Positions 1 to 8,359 are shown, counted from the stretch's first letter. The stretch: 33,869 nt of DNA from an uncultured Eubacteriales bacterium (GCA_949284175.1 CASDVE010000032.1:1-33869), one strand, 5' to 3'. The notes: generated from the letters alone by a model not told the origin. Numbers and translations are program-made.

Positions 1-50
1 ATATATTCCATTATTTTAGATATTTAAAAGAATATTTTATGAAAATAGAA

Positions 51-84
51 AAGTTGGTATGGAGCTTTGCTCCAATACCAACTT
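51..84. other. strong intergenic hairpin
   Basis: Near-perfect inverted repeat: AAGTTGGTAT-GGAGC pairs with GCTCCAATACCAACTT around a TTT loop, with one bulged base. It lies just before a second hairpin that is a clear terminator. It may belong to the 3' untranslated region of a gene left of the window, or be a dispersed extragenic repeat; one copy cannot tell. Confidence 0.5.
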
Positions 85-99
85 TGTCTACAGTCTGAG

Positions 100-125
100 C
101 TCTCCTCGATGAGGAGAGTTTTTTT
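100..125 (+). terminator. intrinsic terminator of upstream unit
   Basis: CTCTCCTC pairs perfectly with GAGGAGAG around a GAT loop and is followed by seven T. It closes a transcript coming from left of the window, just ahead of the promoter of the 3D-domain gene. Confidence 0.85.
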
Positions 126-129
126 GTGC

Positions 130-158
130 TTGCATTCTGTAACAGAATATGTTATATT
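130..158 (+). promoter_or_regulatory. sigma-A promoter of the 3D-domain gene
   Basis: TTGCAT at 130-135 and TATATT at 153-158 with a 17-nt spacer, about 60 nt before the chosen start codon. Confidence 0.7.
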
Positions 159-218
159 ATGTAAAGAATTTGTAACAATTAAGAAATGAAAATGAAAAAA
201 ACAAAGTTGGAGGTATTA

Positions 219-749
219 ATGAGAATGTGGAAAAGAGCAATTGCAGTTACGATGACAGCGTGTATTTGTTTATTAACACCAGTTCATACATATGCACAAG
301 CAGAGAAAAAAGAGGTAGTAACTGTAACAGCAAACGATAACACAATCGCAGATAATACAAAAGAAGCAACCGAGATTCAGAATAAAACAAACAACACTTC
401 TGCAGAAACCACATCTTCTAAGGTGAAAAAGTCTTCTGTAAAAGCATCTTCTGTAAGAAAAGCGAGTAAAAAGAAAACAACAAAGAAATATCTTGGAACA
501 TTTAAAGCCTATGCGTATAACGGGAGTGGTACAACAGCATCAGGCACAAAAACCAAAGCCAATCGTACGGTAGCAGTTGATCCAAGTGTGATTCCATTAG
601 GATCAAAACTTATCATTAATGGAAAAACATACGTTGCAGAAGATACCGGTGGATTTATTAAAGGAAAGAAAATTGATATTTATATGCCATCTTATGATGA
701 CTGCATCCAATGGGGTGTAAGAAATGTAAAAGTATATCTTGTAAAATAA
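219..749 (+). CDS. secreted 3D-domain protein (cell-wall hydrolase-like)
   Basis: Exported protein of 176 residues. The start is the ATG at 219, five bases after GGAGG (209-213), rather than the in-frame ATG at 186, which has no ribosome site. Residues 1-27 form a signal peptide (basic MRMWKR, hydrophobic stretch, TYA-QA cleavage region). A low-complexity Lys/Ser/Thr linker of about 60 residues follows. The C-terminal ~85 residues are a 3D domain, named for three conserved aspartates, visible here in AVDPSVIPLGS, AEDTGGFIKG and IDIYMPS. The family shares the double-psi barrel of MltA-type transglycosylases and occurs at the C-terminus of Rpf-like and YabE-type wall proteins, so a peptidoglycan role is likely. 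No G5 or LysM domain is present and the substrate cannot be stated. It is a single-gene unit with its own promoter and terminator. Confidence 0.85.
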   Translation: MRMWKRAIAVTMTACICLLTPVHTYAQAEKKEVVTVTANDNTIADNTKEATEIQNKTNNTSAETTSSKVKKSSVKASSVRKASKKKTTKKYLGTFKAYAYNGSGTTASGTKTKANRTVAVDPSVIPLGSKLIINGKTYVAEDTGGFIKGKKIDIYMPSYDDCIQWGVRNVKVYLVK

Positions 750-769
750 ATACAGAATGAAGTGTAAGA

Positions 770-817
770 AAGTCCTGTTATCTTGATGAAAAATATCAAG
801 ATAATAGGACTTTTTTC
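770..817 (+). terminator. intrinsic terminator of the 3D-domain gene
   Basis: An 18-bp stem with one G-U pair (AAGTCCTGTTATCTTGAT / ATCAAGATAATAGGACTT), a 7-nt loop, and a T6 run at 811-816. Confidence 0.92.
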
Positions 818-831
818 TATGTCCTTACCCA

Positions 832-861
832 TTCACTTTCACAAAAAAAATATGCTATAAT
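832..861 (+). promoter_or_regulatory. promoter of the DUF815 ATPase gene
   Basis: TATAAT at 856-861 is preceded by TATGC, giving an extended -10 (TG at 853-854). The -35 is weak (TTCACT, 18-nt spacing). It lies 60 nt before the start codon. Confidence 0.55.
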
Positions 862-920
862 AAAATTCGTAATAAATTACATTCTAAAAAATGAAAGGAA
901 AAAGAAAAGAGGAGGAAACA

Positions 921-2228
921 ATGTTTCGTGAAGTATCAAAATTAGTAATTTATCGAGAGTTTGAAAAGGATAATATTTTAATTAATTTGGCTGGTATTTT
1001 TGAAGATTATGAGAAAAAAACAGCCTCACAAGAAAATCTGATTACAAGGATTTATGAGGAGATTCATAAACTTTTAGATGTAGCAACACAATATGGATTC
1101 GATAAAAATTTGTGGCATAATTATTTAACATTTCTATTGATGACAAATGAAAATCCTTTTAGCATTACTTGTGAAAAAGTTGGAGCCAGCGAAGGCAAGA
1201 CGGTAAATCATTTTGCAAAAGGAGATTTTAAGATTTTTAAATCATTATTTGATTATGACTTTACACCGATAGAACGAGATCTGGACATTGATTGCTTTTC
1301 CACAATTTGTAATTATCAAGCGGTTGTGAAAAAAGAACGGATGTACAATAAAAATGTTAGCGAGAAAGTACAAGCTCTAAGTGAACAATTAGAGCAGGCA
1401 AAAGACGAAAATGATATGTTTGATTTGGTAACTGGTTTTTATAAAGCCTATGGTGTTGGAATGTTTGGGCTGAATAAAGCCTTTCGCATTCGAAGTGGGG
1501 AAACAAAAGCGATCTTTTGTCCAATCAATAATACGGAGCAAGTGTTATTATCTGATTTAATCGGATATGAAATTCAAAAGAAAAAGTTAGTGGATAATAC
1601 AAAAGCGTTTGTGGAGGGGAAAAAGGCGAATAACTGTCTGCTCTTTGGAGATGCCGGCACTGGAAAATCCACAAGTATTAAGGCGATTATCAATGAATAT
1701 TACGATCAAGGGCTTCGTATGATTGAAATTTATAAACATCAATTTAAAGATCTATCCAATGTGATTTCCCAAATTAAAAATAGAAATTATCGTTTTATTA
1801 TTTACATGGATGATCTTTCCTTTGAGGAGTTTGAAATTGAATATAAATATTTAAAGGCAGTGATTGAAGGCGGGCTTGAAACAAAACCAGATAATGTATT
1901 GATTTATGCCACTTCCAATCGAAGACATCTGATTAGAGAAACATGGTCTGATCGATCTGATATGTCAAAGGATGAACTTCATCGTTCTGATACAATGCAA
2001 GAAAAACTTTCTTTAGTAGCTCGCTTTGGTATTACGATCAATTATTCAAAGCCAAACCAAAAAGAATATTTTAACATTGTAACAGAATTGGCTAAAAAAT
2101 ATCCATCTATTACCCTATCAGAAGAAGAGTTATGTGCAAAGGCAAACCAATGGGAATTGAGCCATGGAGGCATTTCTGGAAGAACAGCCCAGCAATTCAT
2201 CAATTATTTGGCAGGAAAAGAAGATTAG
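921..2228 (+). CDS. DUF815-family AAA+ ATPase
   Basis: 435-residue soluble ATPase. The start is ATG 921, five bases after GGAGG (911-915); an in-frame ATG at 891 lacks a ribosome site. The N-terminal ~200 residues are helical and family-specific. The AAA+ core then shows Walker A ([12 protein letters not shown]), Walker B ([12 protein letters not shown]) and a sensor-type segment ([17 protein letters not shown]) typical of DUF815. The C-terminal [20 protein letters not shown] fits the helical lid. Family members are common in Clostridia; their client and process are not known to me, so only ATP binding is a safe claim. It has its own promoter, and the next gene codes for a spore protein, so read-through could link the two. 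Confidence 0.85.
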   Translation: MFREVSKLVIYREFEKDNILINLAGIFEDYEKKTASQENLITRIYEEIHKLLDVATQYGFDKNLWHNYLTFLLMTNENPFSITCEKVGASEGKTVNHFAKGDFKIFKSLFDYDFTPIERDLDIDCFSTICNYQAVVKKERMYNKNVSEKVQALSEQLEQAKDENDMFDLVTGFYKAYGVGMFGLNKAFRIRSGETKAIFCPINNTEQVLLSDLIGYEIQKKKLVDNTKAFVEGKKANNCLLFGDAGTGKSTSIKAIINEYYDQGLRMIEIYKHQFKDLSNVISQIKNRNYRFIIYMDDLSFEEFEIEYKYLKAVIEGGLETKPDNVLIYATSNRRHLIRETWSDRSDMSKDELHRSDTMQEKLSLVARFGITINYSKPNQKEYFNIVTELAKKYPSITLSEEELCAKANQWELSHGGISGRTAQQFINYLAGKED

Positions 2229-2268
2229 AATGTTGTCAATCATGGTGCATAAAAATAGAAGAAATAAG

Positions 2269-2298
2269 CCACACTCTATAAAAAAGGAGTGTGGTTTT
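2269..2298 (+). promoter_or_regulatory. terminator-like hairpin overlapping the SASP ribosome site
   Basis: CCACACTC (2269-2276) pairs with GAGTGTGG (2287-2294) and is followed by TTTT. The right arm contains the only good Shine-Dalgarno sequence (GGAGTG, 2286-2291) for the ATG at 2301. It may terminate the DUF815 transcript, mask the SASP ribosome site, or both. Confidence 0.6.
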
Positions 2299-2300
2299 GT

Positions 2301-2615
2301 ATGTCAAAAAATAATACGAAAAAGGAATTAAAAATGATTCGAAATTCTCAATCATTAGAATCATTATCCGAAGAACAAAAGATGAAATATGAAATTGCCA
2401 AAGAATTAGGACTTTATGAACAGGTCGTGAAAGAAGGATGGCAATCTTTATCCGCAAAGGAAACAGGAAGAATTGGCGGAATGATGACGAGAAGAAAAAA
2501 AGACATGGAAAAAAATAAAGATCAATCAGGATATGTAGTGAGTAGAGAAACTATCGATTCAGATATTGATGGGATCAACGATGCTTTAAAATATGAAGAT
2601 TCTCCGAAACTATAA
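2301..2615 (+). CDS. alpha/beta-type small acid-soluble spore protein (variant)
   Basis: 104-residue protein with the two landmarks of alpha/beta SASPs. KYEIAKELGL contains the E-I-A germination-protease (GPR) cleavage site, and SAKETGRIGGMMTRR matches the second conserved block (usually ENGxIGGxMVKRM). In this family the protein coats spore DNA and is cleaved by GPR on germination. It is longer than the usual 60-75 residues: about 30 extra residues precede the core and an acidic ~35-residue tail follows, and WQSLSAKE replaces the common LTSRE. The start at 2301 uses GGAGTG eleven bases upstream, inside a hairpin. The ATG at 2334, with AAGGA seven bases before it, is the alternative. I saw no convincing sigma-G promoter by eye. 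Its presence is the best evidence that the host sporulates. Confidence 0.75.
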   Translation: MSKNNTKKELKMIRNSQSLESLSEEQKMKYEIAKELGLYEQVVKEGWQSLSAKETGRIGGMMTRRKKDMEKNKDQSGYVVSRETIDSDIDGINDALKYEDSPKL

Positions 2616-2626
2616 TGCTCTATAAC

Positions 2627-2655
2627 TTTTCAACTCTCTATCCTTATGGTAAAAT
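2627..2655 (+). promoter_or_regulatory. possible promoter of the thioesterase gene
   Basis: TATGG followed by TAAAAT (2650-2655) looks like an extended -10. The -35, TTTTCA at 2627-2632, is weak with a 17-nt spacer. About 100 nt of leader follows. Confidence 0.4.
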
Positions 2656-2757
2656 ATAGGCGTTAGCAATGGTCAGTTCTTTGATAGAGCTTATAGGGCA
2701 AAGCTCCTTGGTAAGATGGAACGAAAGCATAAAACATAGGAATAGGAGAGTATTAGT

Positions 2758-3150
2758 ATGGCATTAGAAGTAGGAATGAAATGGAAAGAAACGCAAGAGG
2801 TGACACAGAATAACACAGCAGAAACTCTTGGAAGTGGTGGACTTAGCGTCTATGCTACCCCAGCTATGATTCTTTTAATGGAAAAGGCATCTTTTTTATT
2901 GGCAGAACAGGCATTGGAAGAAGGACTAACTACGGTTGGAACATCCATTAATATCAAGCATTTATCCGCAAGTCCAGTGGGAAGCCAGATTGTTTGTGAA
3001 ACAGAACTGGTTGAAATCGATCGAAAACGTCTTGTTTTTCATGTAGAAGTGTTTGATAATGCGGGAAAAATTGGTGAAGGTGTTCATGAGAGATTTATTG
3101 TAGAAGGTGAGAAATTTCTCGCAAAAGCTAAGACAAAGTTAGAACAATGA
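2758..3150 (+). CDS. hot-dog thioesterase, FlK (fluoroacetyl-CoA thioesterase) type
   Basis: 130-residue hot-dog fold protein. It matches the FlK family, including the spacing of its catalytic residues: Thr34 (in YATPAMILLME), Glu42 and His68 (in INIKHLSASP). These are 8 and 26 residues apart, exactly as Thr42, Glu50 and His76 of FlK. Such enzymes hydrolyse acyl-CoA thioesters in the cytoplasm. Most homologues in gut Clostridia are not thought to act on fluoroacetyl-CoA, and the real substrate is unknown. Ribosome site AGGAGAG lies upstream of the ATG. It is a single-gene unit between a possible promoter and a bidirectional terminator. Confidence 0.8.
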   Translation: MALEVGMKWKETQEVTQNNTAETLGSGGLSVYATPAMILLMEKASFLLAEQALEEGLTTVGTSINIKHLSASPVGSQIVCETELVEIDRKRLVFHVEVFDNAGKIGEGVHERFIVEGEKFLAKAKTKLEQ

Positions 3151-3219
3151 TGCGAAACATATTTCATAAGTTTCTTGTGTTGGCAGGTGGCGTCAAACGG
3201 AAATAAAAATAGTACAATA

Positions 3220-3265
3220 AAAGAGTTATAAGGGAGTGGATATTCCTTTATAACTCTTTTTGTGT
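3220..3265. terminator. bidirectional terminator
   Basis: AAAAGAGTTATAAGGGA pairs with TCCTTTATAACTCTTTT. A T run follows on the + strand and TTTTATTG on the minus strand, so it serves both the thioesterase gene and the convergent minus-strand gene. Confidence 0.8.
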
Positions 3266-3307
3266 TTTCATGCTCCTCACTATTTACTCTTAAAGGGATT
3301 CATCCCT

Positions 3308-3793
3308 TTATCGTCTTAAGAATAAAATAATTTTTATGACGGAGAAAAGTGCGAGTGCTATGCTAAGAATCAGTGCTATTTTTTTAGAAAGGGCAAGAGG
3401 CACTTGTTCTAAAAAAAAGCAGTTGCTGGATAACTGATCGATTTCTTCTTTTGTAAATCCAGTAGCTGAGGCGATGGACTCTTTTAATTCTTCCACCTCT
3501 TTTGTACAGGTTTCATAGTGACCATGAACTAACTTAGGGGATGGGATACCAGTTTCTTTTCTTGTATTTAATAAATAAAAATGTAGGCCATCTTCTGTGA
3601 AGGTATAATAATAAGAACCTATATATTGGGTGCCGTTATACGTGTCATAGCCTGTGTATAAAAGATCGTCTTTTATTTTCACAACCTGTTGCTCTTTTAG
3701 AGATGGCAAGGAAGAAAGAATTGTGATTCCAAACAGCAATAAATAGATAACAGGTATAATGAAATGAATCCAATGTTTTTTTTTGATTGTCAT
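3308..3793 (-). CDS. small membrane protein with two helices, unknown function
   Basis: 161 residues, not recognised. A basic start (MTIKKKH) leads into a hydrophobic helix at about residues 8-28. A ~105-residue, probably extracytoplasmic, domain follows, with repeated Tyr-rich strands (YTGYDTYNGTQYIGSYYYTF) and only two cysteines (near residues 96 and 125), which could form a disulfide. A second helix lies at about 138-158, ending in LFLRR. This N-in, loop-out, C-in layout recalls small uncharacterised DUF-type proteins; no enzymatic motif is visible. AAGGAAA precedes the start on the minus strand. It lies convergent to the thioesterase gene and divergent from the methyltransferase gene. Confidence 0.7.
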   Translation of the reverse strand: MTIKKKHWIHFIIPVIYLLLFGITILSSLPSLKEQQVVKIKDDLLYTGYDTYNGTQYIGSYYYTFTEDGLHFYLLNTRKETGIPSPKLVHGHYETCTKEVEELKESIASATGFTKEEIDQLSSNCFFLEQVPLALSKKIALILSIALALFSVIKIILFLRR

Positions 3794-3896
3794 TTGCAGT
3801 TTCCTTTTTGTAATGGTAAAATAAATGGGTATTTTTTAATTTTACTATGAATTGATAAGAACGACAATAAGGAATCAAAGTATTTTGTAGAAAGAG

Positions 3897-3925
3897 TGGA
3901 CAGAATAAGGATCCTTTCGTATAAT
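3897..3925 (+). promoter_or_regulatory. sigma-A promoter of the methyltransferase/hslO/prmA run
   Basis: TGGACA at 3897-3902 and TATAAT at 3920-3925 with a 17-nt spacer, 67 nt before the start of the methyltransferase gene. Confidence 0.75.
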
Positions 3926-3992
3926 GTTTGTTGTTATTAAGAGGATACAGACAAGAAGCATGGTGTTATGAGATAGATAAGAGGTGAAACCT

Positions 3993-4814
3993 GTGGAAAA
4001 TATGAAAAAAGCCGATAGTTATGAGGCGTTTGCCTATGTCTATGATAATTTTATGGACAATATCCCGTATGAAGAATGGGCGGACTATTTGATTGGACTA
4101 TTAAAAGAGTATGGGATTGATAGTGGAATTATCGCTGATCTAGGCTGTGGAACGGGAAGTATGACAGAATTGCTTGCCGATGCTGGTTATGATATGATCG
4201 GAATTGACAATTCCATTGATATGTTGGAAATTGCAAGAGAAAAAATGATGGATTCCGAACAACAAATTTTATATTTGTTACAGGATATGAGAGAATTTGA
4301 ACTGTATGGAACGGTTCATGCCATTGTTAGTGTTTGTGACAGCATGAATTATATTTTAGAAAAAGAAGATCTTGTAAAAGTATTCCGATTAGCTAATAAC
4401 TATTTAGAGCCAAGAGGATATTTTATATTTGATATGAATACACAATATAAATACCGTACACAGCTTGGAGATAGAACCATCGCAGAAGATCGAGAAGATA
4501 TGAGCTTTATTTGGGATAATTTCTATGATGAAGAAACAAAGATAAATGAATATAGTTTAAGTATTTTTGTACAAGAAGAAGAAGATCTATACCGAAAATA
4601 CGAAGAAGTTCATTATCAAAGAGCCTATTCTTTAGAAGAAGTAAAAGAGGCGATCAAAGAGGCAGGAATGGAATTTGTCACAGCTTATGATGCGTTCACT
4701 CATGAAGATCCAAAGGAAACAAGTGAGAGAATTTATATCGTGGCAAGAGAAACGTTCCAGCCGAAGAAACAGTATCAATTACAGGAAGAGAATGAAACAA
4801 AGATGCTTGGATAA
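3993..4814 (+). CDS. class I SAM-dependent methyltransferase (YqeM-like)
   Basis: 273-residue methyltransferase of the Rossmann type. Motif I is IADLGCGTGSMTELLA, followed by the acidic end of strand 2 (MIGIDNSIDML) and a motif IV region (AIVSVCDSMNYI). The C-terminal half resembles YqeM-like enzymes with an inserted beta domain. Substrate unknown. I place the start at GTG 3993, six bases after GAGGTG; GTG 3984 overlaps that ribosome site, and ATG 4002 is a further option. The C-terminal ~20 residues are Lys/Gln/Glu-rich. It heads the unit with hslO, 42 nt away. Confidence 0.78.
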   Translation: MENMKKADSYEAFAYVYDNFMDNIPYEEWADYLIGLLKEYGIDSGIIADLGCGTGSMTELLADAGYDMIGIDNSIDMLEIAREKMMDSEQQILYLLQDMREFELYGTVHAIVSVCDSMNYILEKEDLVKVFRLANNYLEPRGYFIFDMNTQYKYRTQLGDRTIAEDREDMSFIWDNFYDEETKINEYSLSIFVQEEEDLYRKYEEVHYQRAYSLEEVKEAIKEAGMEFVTAYDAFTHEDPKETSERIYIVARETFQPKKQYQLQEENETKMLG

Positions 4815-4856
4815 GGAAATGTATTTGAGCAAAACAAAGAAAGTGAGGACGTATTG

Positions 4857-5735
4857 ATGTCAGATTATATTATTCGTGGAACAGCAGGAGATAATCAGAT
4901 TCGTTTTTTTGCTAGTTACACAAAAGATCTTGTAGAAACAGCTAGACAAAAACATAATACAAGCCCAGTGGCAACAGCAGCACTAGGACGTTTATTAACG
5001 GCTGGAGCTATGATGGGAAGTATGTGTAAAAATGATAAAGATGTTTTAACACTACAAATTAAGTGTAGTGGACCAATTGGAGGGCTTACCGTAACAGCGG
5101 ATTCTAAAGCCAATGTTAAGGGATGTGTCAATAATCCAGATGTGATGCTTCCTCCAAATAGCAAAGGAAAGTTAGATGTTGGACGTGCCTTAGATCTTGG
5201 TGTGCTTAGCGTCATCAAAGATATTGGACTAAAAGAACCATATGTTGGACAGACACAACTTGTATCAGGGGAGATTGCAGAAGATTTAACTTATTATTTT
5301 GCAACATCTGAGCAAGTTCCTTCTTCCGTCGCTCTTGGAGTGCTTATGAATAAAGAAAACACAGTGCGTCAAGCCGGTGGTTTTATTATTCAGCTTATGC
5401 CATTTGCTGATGAAGAACTGATTTCAAAATTAGAGAAAAAATTAGCAGAGTTTTCTTCCGTTACGACTTGTCTTGAAGAAGGAAAGATGCCAGAGGATAT
5501 GATGGAAGACTTACTTGGAGAGTTCGGTATCAACATCATGGATAAAATTCCAACCGCATTTTATTGTGATTGTAGCAAAGAAAAAGTTGGAAAAGCAGTG
5601 ATTAGTATTGGACAAAAAGATATTCAAGAAATGATCGATGATGGAAAGCCAATCGAAGTCAATTGTCATTTCTGTAATAGCAACTATACTTTTGATGTGG
5701 ACGAGCTAAAAGAAATGTTAAAACAAGCTAGATAA
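4857..5735 (+). CDS. hslO: Hsp33 redox-regulated chaperone
   Basis: 292-residue Hsp33. This cytoplasmic holdase is switched on by oxidation plus unfolding. In the reduced form four cysteines bind zinc; here they are Cys237 and Cys239 (FYCDCSK) and Cys270 and Cys273 (VNCHFCN), the standard CxC...CxxC pattern. The N-terminal domain has the usual RFFASYTKDLVETAR start and the GPIGGLTVTAD segment. ATG 4857 follows GTGAGGA by seven bases. It sits between a methyltransferase and prmA. Confidence 0.96.
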   Translation: MSDYIIRGTAGDNQIRFFASYTKDLVETARQKHNTSPVATAALGRLLTAGAMMGSMCKNDKDVLTLQIKCSGPIGGLTVTADSKANVKGCVNNPDVMLPPNSKGKLDVGRALDLGVLSVIKDIGLKEPYVGQTQLVSGEIAEDLTYYFATSEQVPSSVALGVLMNKENTVRQAGGFIIQLMPFADEELISKLEKKLAEFSSVTTCLEEGKMPEDMMEDLLGEFGINIMDKIPTAFYCDCSKEKVGKAVISIGQKDIQEMIDDGKPIEVNCHFCNSNYTFDVDELKEMLKQAR

Positions 5736-5784
5736 TAGAATCGAACAATCAGCAGTTCAACAAAAAGAAAGTTGAGGATGGAAC

Positions 5785-6747
5785 ATGAAGTGGAAAAAAC
5801 TTACAATTGAAACAACGACCATGGCAACAGATATGATCAGCTATGAACTTTCAGAACTTGGAGTGGAAGGAATTGAAGTAGAAGATCATGTGCCTTTAAC
5901 AGAAGAGGATAGAAAAACCATGTATGTGGATCTTCTTCCCGATGAGATCGCACCAGATGATGGTACAGCAAAGATCAATTGTTATTTAGAAGAAGATCAA
6001 GATTTGGAAGAATGGGCAAAGAAAATTGAGGAAAAGTTGGAAGAGATCAAAGAATTTTTCCCAATTGGAAGTGGAAAGATTACGTTTGGAGAAACAGAAG
6101 ACAAGGATTGGATCAACAACTGGAAGCAATATTTTAAACCATTTCGTTTGGATGATAACATCATTATTAAGCCGACTTGGGAAGAACTTACCGAACAAAA
6201 GGAAGATGATCTCGTCATTCAAATCGATCCAGGAACCGCTTTTGGAACTGGATCTCACGAAACAACAAGACTTTGCATTTCTCAGCTCAAAAAGTACATT
6301 AAACCGGATACAAAGGTTTTGGATGCCGGCTGTGGAAGCGGTATTTTAGGAATTATCGCAATTAAACTGGGTGTAAAAGAAGTGCTTGGGATTGATATTG
6401 ATCCAAATGCTGTCATTGCTACAAAAGAAAATATGGCGATCAATGGAGTGACAGAGCAACAATTAAACGTTATTCAAGGAAATATTTTGGAAGACCAATC
6501 CTTCCAAGACGAGATTGGATATGATTGTTATGATATTGTTGTTGCCAATATTTTAGCAGATGTTATTTGTCCTCTTGCTGGAAAAGTGACACCACATTTA
6601 AAAGAGGGTGGTATTTTCATTACATCAGGAATTATCAATACAAAAGAGGAAGAAGTGAAAGAAGCAATTCTTTCTAATCATATGGAGATATTGGAGATCA
6701 ATCATTTAGGAGAGTGGGTGTCCATAACAGCCAGACCAAAGAAATAG
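5785..6747 (+). CDS. prmA: ribosomal protein L11 methyltransferase
   Basis: 320-residue PrmA, which methylates ribosomal protein L11. The N-terminal substrate-recognition domain (about 1-110) is followed by the linker motif DWINNWKQYFKPFR. The catalytic domain shows DPGTAFGTGSHETTR, motif I LDAGCGSGILGI and the NPPY-like VVANILADV. Length is normal. GAGGA precedes the ATG by seven bases. In many Firmicutes prmA is followed directly by rsmE; here an alarmone synthetase gene lies between them. Confidence 0.96.
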   Translation: MKWKKLTIETTTMATDMISYELSELGVEGIEVEDHVPLTEEDRKTMYVDLLPDEIAPDDGTAKINCYLEEDQDLEEWAKKIEEKLEEIKEFFPIGSGKITFGETEDKDWINNWKQYFKPFRLDDNIIIKPTWEELTEQKEDDLVIQIDPGTAFGTGSHETTRLCISQLKKYIKPDTKVLDAGCGSGILGIIAIKLGVKEVLGIDIDPNAVIATKENMAINGVTEQQLNVIQGNILEDQSFQDEIGYDCYDIVVANILADVICPLAGKVTPHLKEGGIFITSGIINTKEEEVKEAILSNHMEILEINHLGEWVSITARPKK

Positions 6748-6807
6748 TGATAAAAGCAGTAAACAGTTGATAAGCGGATAAGAGGGAGAATGTGGAAGCG
6801 ATGAAAG

Positions 6808-6840
6808 AGAGGATGTAATGGGAAAATTGCATCCTCTTTT
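6808..6840 (+). promoter_or_regulatory. terminator-like hairpin covering the alarmone synthetase start
   Basis: AGAGGATGTAAT (6808-6819) pairs with ATTGCATCCTCT (6826-6837) around GGGAAA, a 12-bp stem with one U-G pair, then TTT. The left arm contains both the ribosome site and the first bases of the ATG at 6818. It could end the prmA transcript or block initiation of the next gene. Confidence 0.65.
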
Positions 6841-7597
6841 AATAAAAGACGAAAGGATGAAGGAATTGGGAAATACAAAACGAGTGAAAATGAAACCAGT
6901 GGATGAAAAGAAAAACGCACAATGGAAAGAAGAAGAGTTTAACTTTAATGCCATCTTAGGAACGGATCACCCAGAAGAACTTTTGAAAAGGGCACATCCA
7001 TTTTTGGAGCTGATGATGCAGTATGAATGTGCTTTGATGGAAGTGAAAACAAAGCTAAAAGTATTGAACAAAGAATTCGCATTAAGACATAGTCGTAATC
7101 CTTTTGAAGCAATTGAATCCAGAATTAAAGAACCACTTAGCATTGTAGAAAAGCTGAAAAGAAAAGGGTTACCAATTTCGGTTGAAAGTATTGAAAAAAA
7201 TTTATTTGATATCGCAGGAATTCGAGTTGTCTGCTCCTTTCCGGAAGATATCTATAACATTGCAGAGCTGTTGATAAAACAAGATGACATCATTCTTGTG
7301 GAAGAAAAAGATTATATCAAAAATCCAAAAGAAAATGGGTATCGAAGTTTGCATCTCATTTTAGATATTCCTATTTTTTTAGCAGAAGAGAAAAAGCATA
7401 TGAAGGTAGAAGTACAACTTCGAACCATCGCTATGGATTTTTGGGCGAGTCTTGATCACAAGTTAAAGTATAAAAAGAATGTGAAAAACTCAGATGAAAT
7501 TTCAAAAGAGTTAAAACAATGTGCAGATGCCATATGTGAAATGGATCTGAGAATGCAGGAAATACGAAATAAAATAGAAAATAACGGAACAGAATAA
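6818..7597 (+). CDS. small alarmone synthetase, RelQ/YjbM type
   Basis: 259 residues with a single (p)ppGpp synthetase domain and no hydrolase, TGS or ACT domain, so a small alarmone synthetase that pyrophosphorylates GDP or GTP from ATP. Family motifs in order: ESRIKEPLSIVEKLKRKG, LFDIAGIRVVCSF, DYIKNPKENGYRSLHL and EVQLRTIAMDFWASLDHKLKYK, then a helical C-terminus as in RelQ. The ~40-residue lead-in is longer than usual. The 6818 start has the best ribosome site (GAGAGG) but lies in a stable hairpin; ATG 6857 and ATG 6890 are in frame and may be the real start, though neither has a good site. It separates prmA from rsmE. Confidence 0.88.
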   Translation: MGKLHPLLIKDERMKELGNTKRVKMKPVDEKKNAQWKEEEFNFNAILGTDHPEELLKRAHPFLELMMQYECALMEVKTKLKVLNKEFALRHSRNPFEAIESRIKEPLSIVEKLKRKGLPISVESIEKNLFDIAGIRVVCSFPEDIYNIAELLIKQDDIILVEEKDYIKNPKENGYRSLHLILDIPIFLAEEKKHMKVEVQLRTIAMDFWASLDHKLKYKKNVKNSDEISKELKQCADAICEMDLRMQEIRNKIENNGTE

Positions 7598-7616
7598 AAA
7601 GAAAGTTGAGAACACC

Positions 7617-8357
7617 ATGTATCGTTTTTTTGTAGAACCATCTCAAATCGTAGAAGATAAGATTTTCATTACAGGAACAGATGTCAATCATATAAAAAAT
7701 GTTCTTAGAATGAAAGTTGGAGAACCGATTGCAATTAGTGATGGACAGAAATGGGAGTACTATTGTATAATTGAAAAGCTAGAAGAAGATCAGATCATCG
7801 CACAGATTGAAGAAAAGGAAGAAGACAGTAAAGAATTGCCCGTACGCATTACGCTATTTCAAGGGATTCCAAAGTCTGATAAATTAGAACTGATTATTCA
7901 AAAAGCGGTGGAGCTTGGAGCTTGTGAGATCGTTCCTGTTGCTATGAAACGCTCTGTTGCAAAAATCGAGCCCAAAAAAGCACAAAAAAAGGTGGAACGG
8001 TTTAATGCCATCGCACTCAGTGCGGCAAAACAGGCAAAGAGAAGTCTGATTCCGACGGTATCCATGCCAATGAGTTGGCAAGAGGCAGTCGCTTATGGAA
8101 AGACAATGGAACGATGTATCGTACCATATGAAGATGAACGGGGAATGAATCATGCAAGAGAACTGGTAAAAAGTCTTCATGGAGTAAAGAGCATTGGAAT
8201 CTATATCGGACCAGAAGGCGGTTTTGATGAAAAAGAGATCGAACAGGCGAAACAATCCGGATTTGAAATTATGACATTGGGAAGAAGAATTTTAAGAACG
8301 GAAACAGCAGGGCTTACGGCTCTTAGCATTTTGATGTTCGAACTGGAGGAAGAATAA
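7617..8357 (+). CDS. rsmE: 16S rRNA m3U1498 methyltransferase
   Basis: 246-residue SPOUT-family enzyme that methylates N3 of U1498 in 16S rRNA. The N-terminal PUA-like domain (MYRFFVEPSQI, DVNHIKNVLRMKVGE) precedes the knotted catalytic domain, with GIPKSDKLELIIQKAVELGA, YIGPEGGFDEKE and LGRRILRTETA as the cofactor-binding loops. Length is standard. The stop is two bases from the start of the cysteine desulfurase gene, so the two are translationally close. Confidence 0.95.
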   Translation: MYRFFVEPSQIVEDKIFITGTDVNHIKNVLRMKVGEPIAISDGQKWEYYCIIEKLEEDQIIAQIEEKEEDSKELPVRITLFQGIPKSDKLELIIQKAVELGACEIVPVAMKRSVAKIEPKKAQKKVERFNAIALSAAKQAKRSLIPTVSMPMSWQEAVAYGKTMERCIVPYEDERGMNHARELVKSLHGVKSIGIYIGPEGGFDEKEIEQAKQSGFEIMTLGRRILRTETAGLTALSILMFELEEE

Positions 8358-8359
8358 AA

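Noticed and set aside
5762..7610. Identical 15-bp AAAAAGAAAGTTGAG before prmA (5762-5776) and before rsmE (7596-7610), suggesting a duplication or insertion boundary around the alarmone synthetase gene.
   Set aside because: The sequence is A-rich and overlaps ribosome sites, and similar strings occur before other genes here, such as hslO. No further flanking match was seen.
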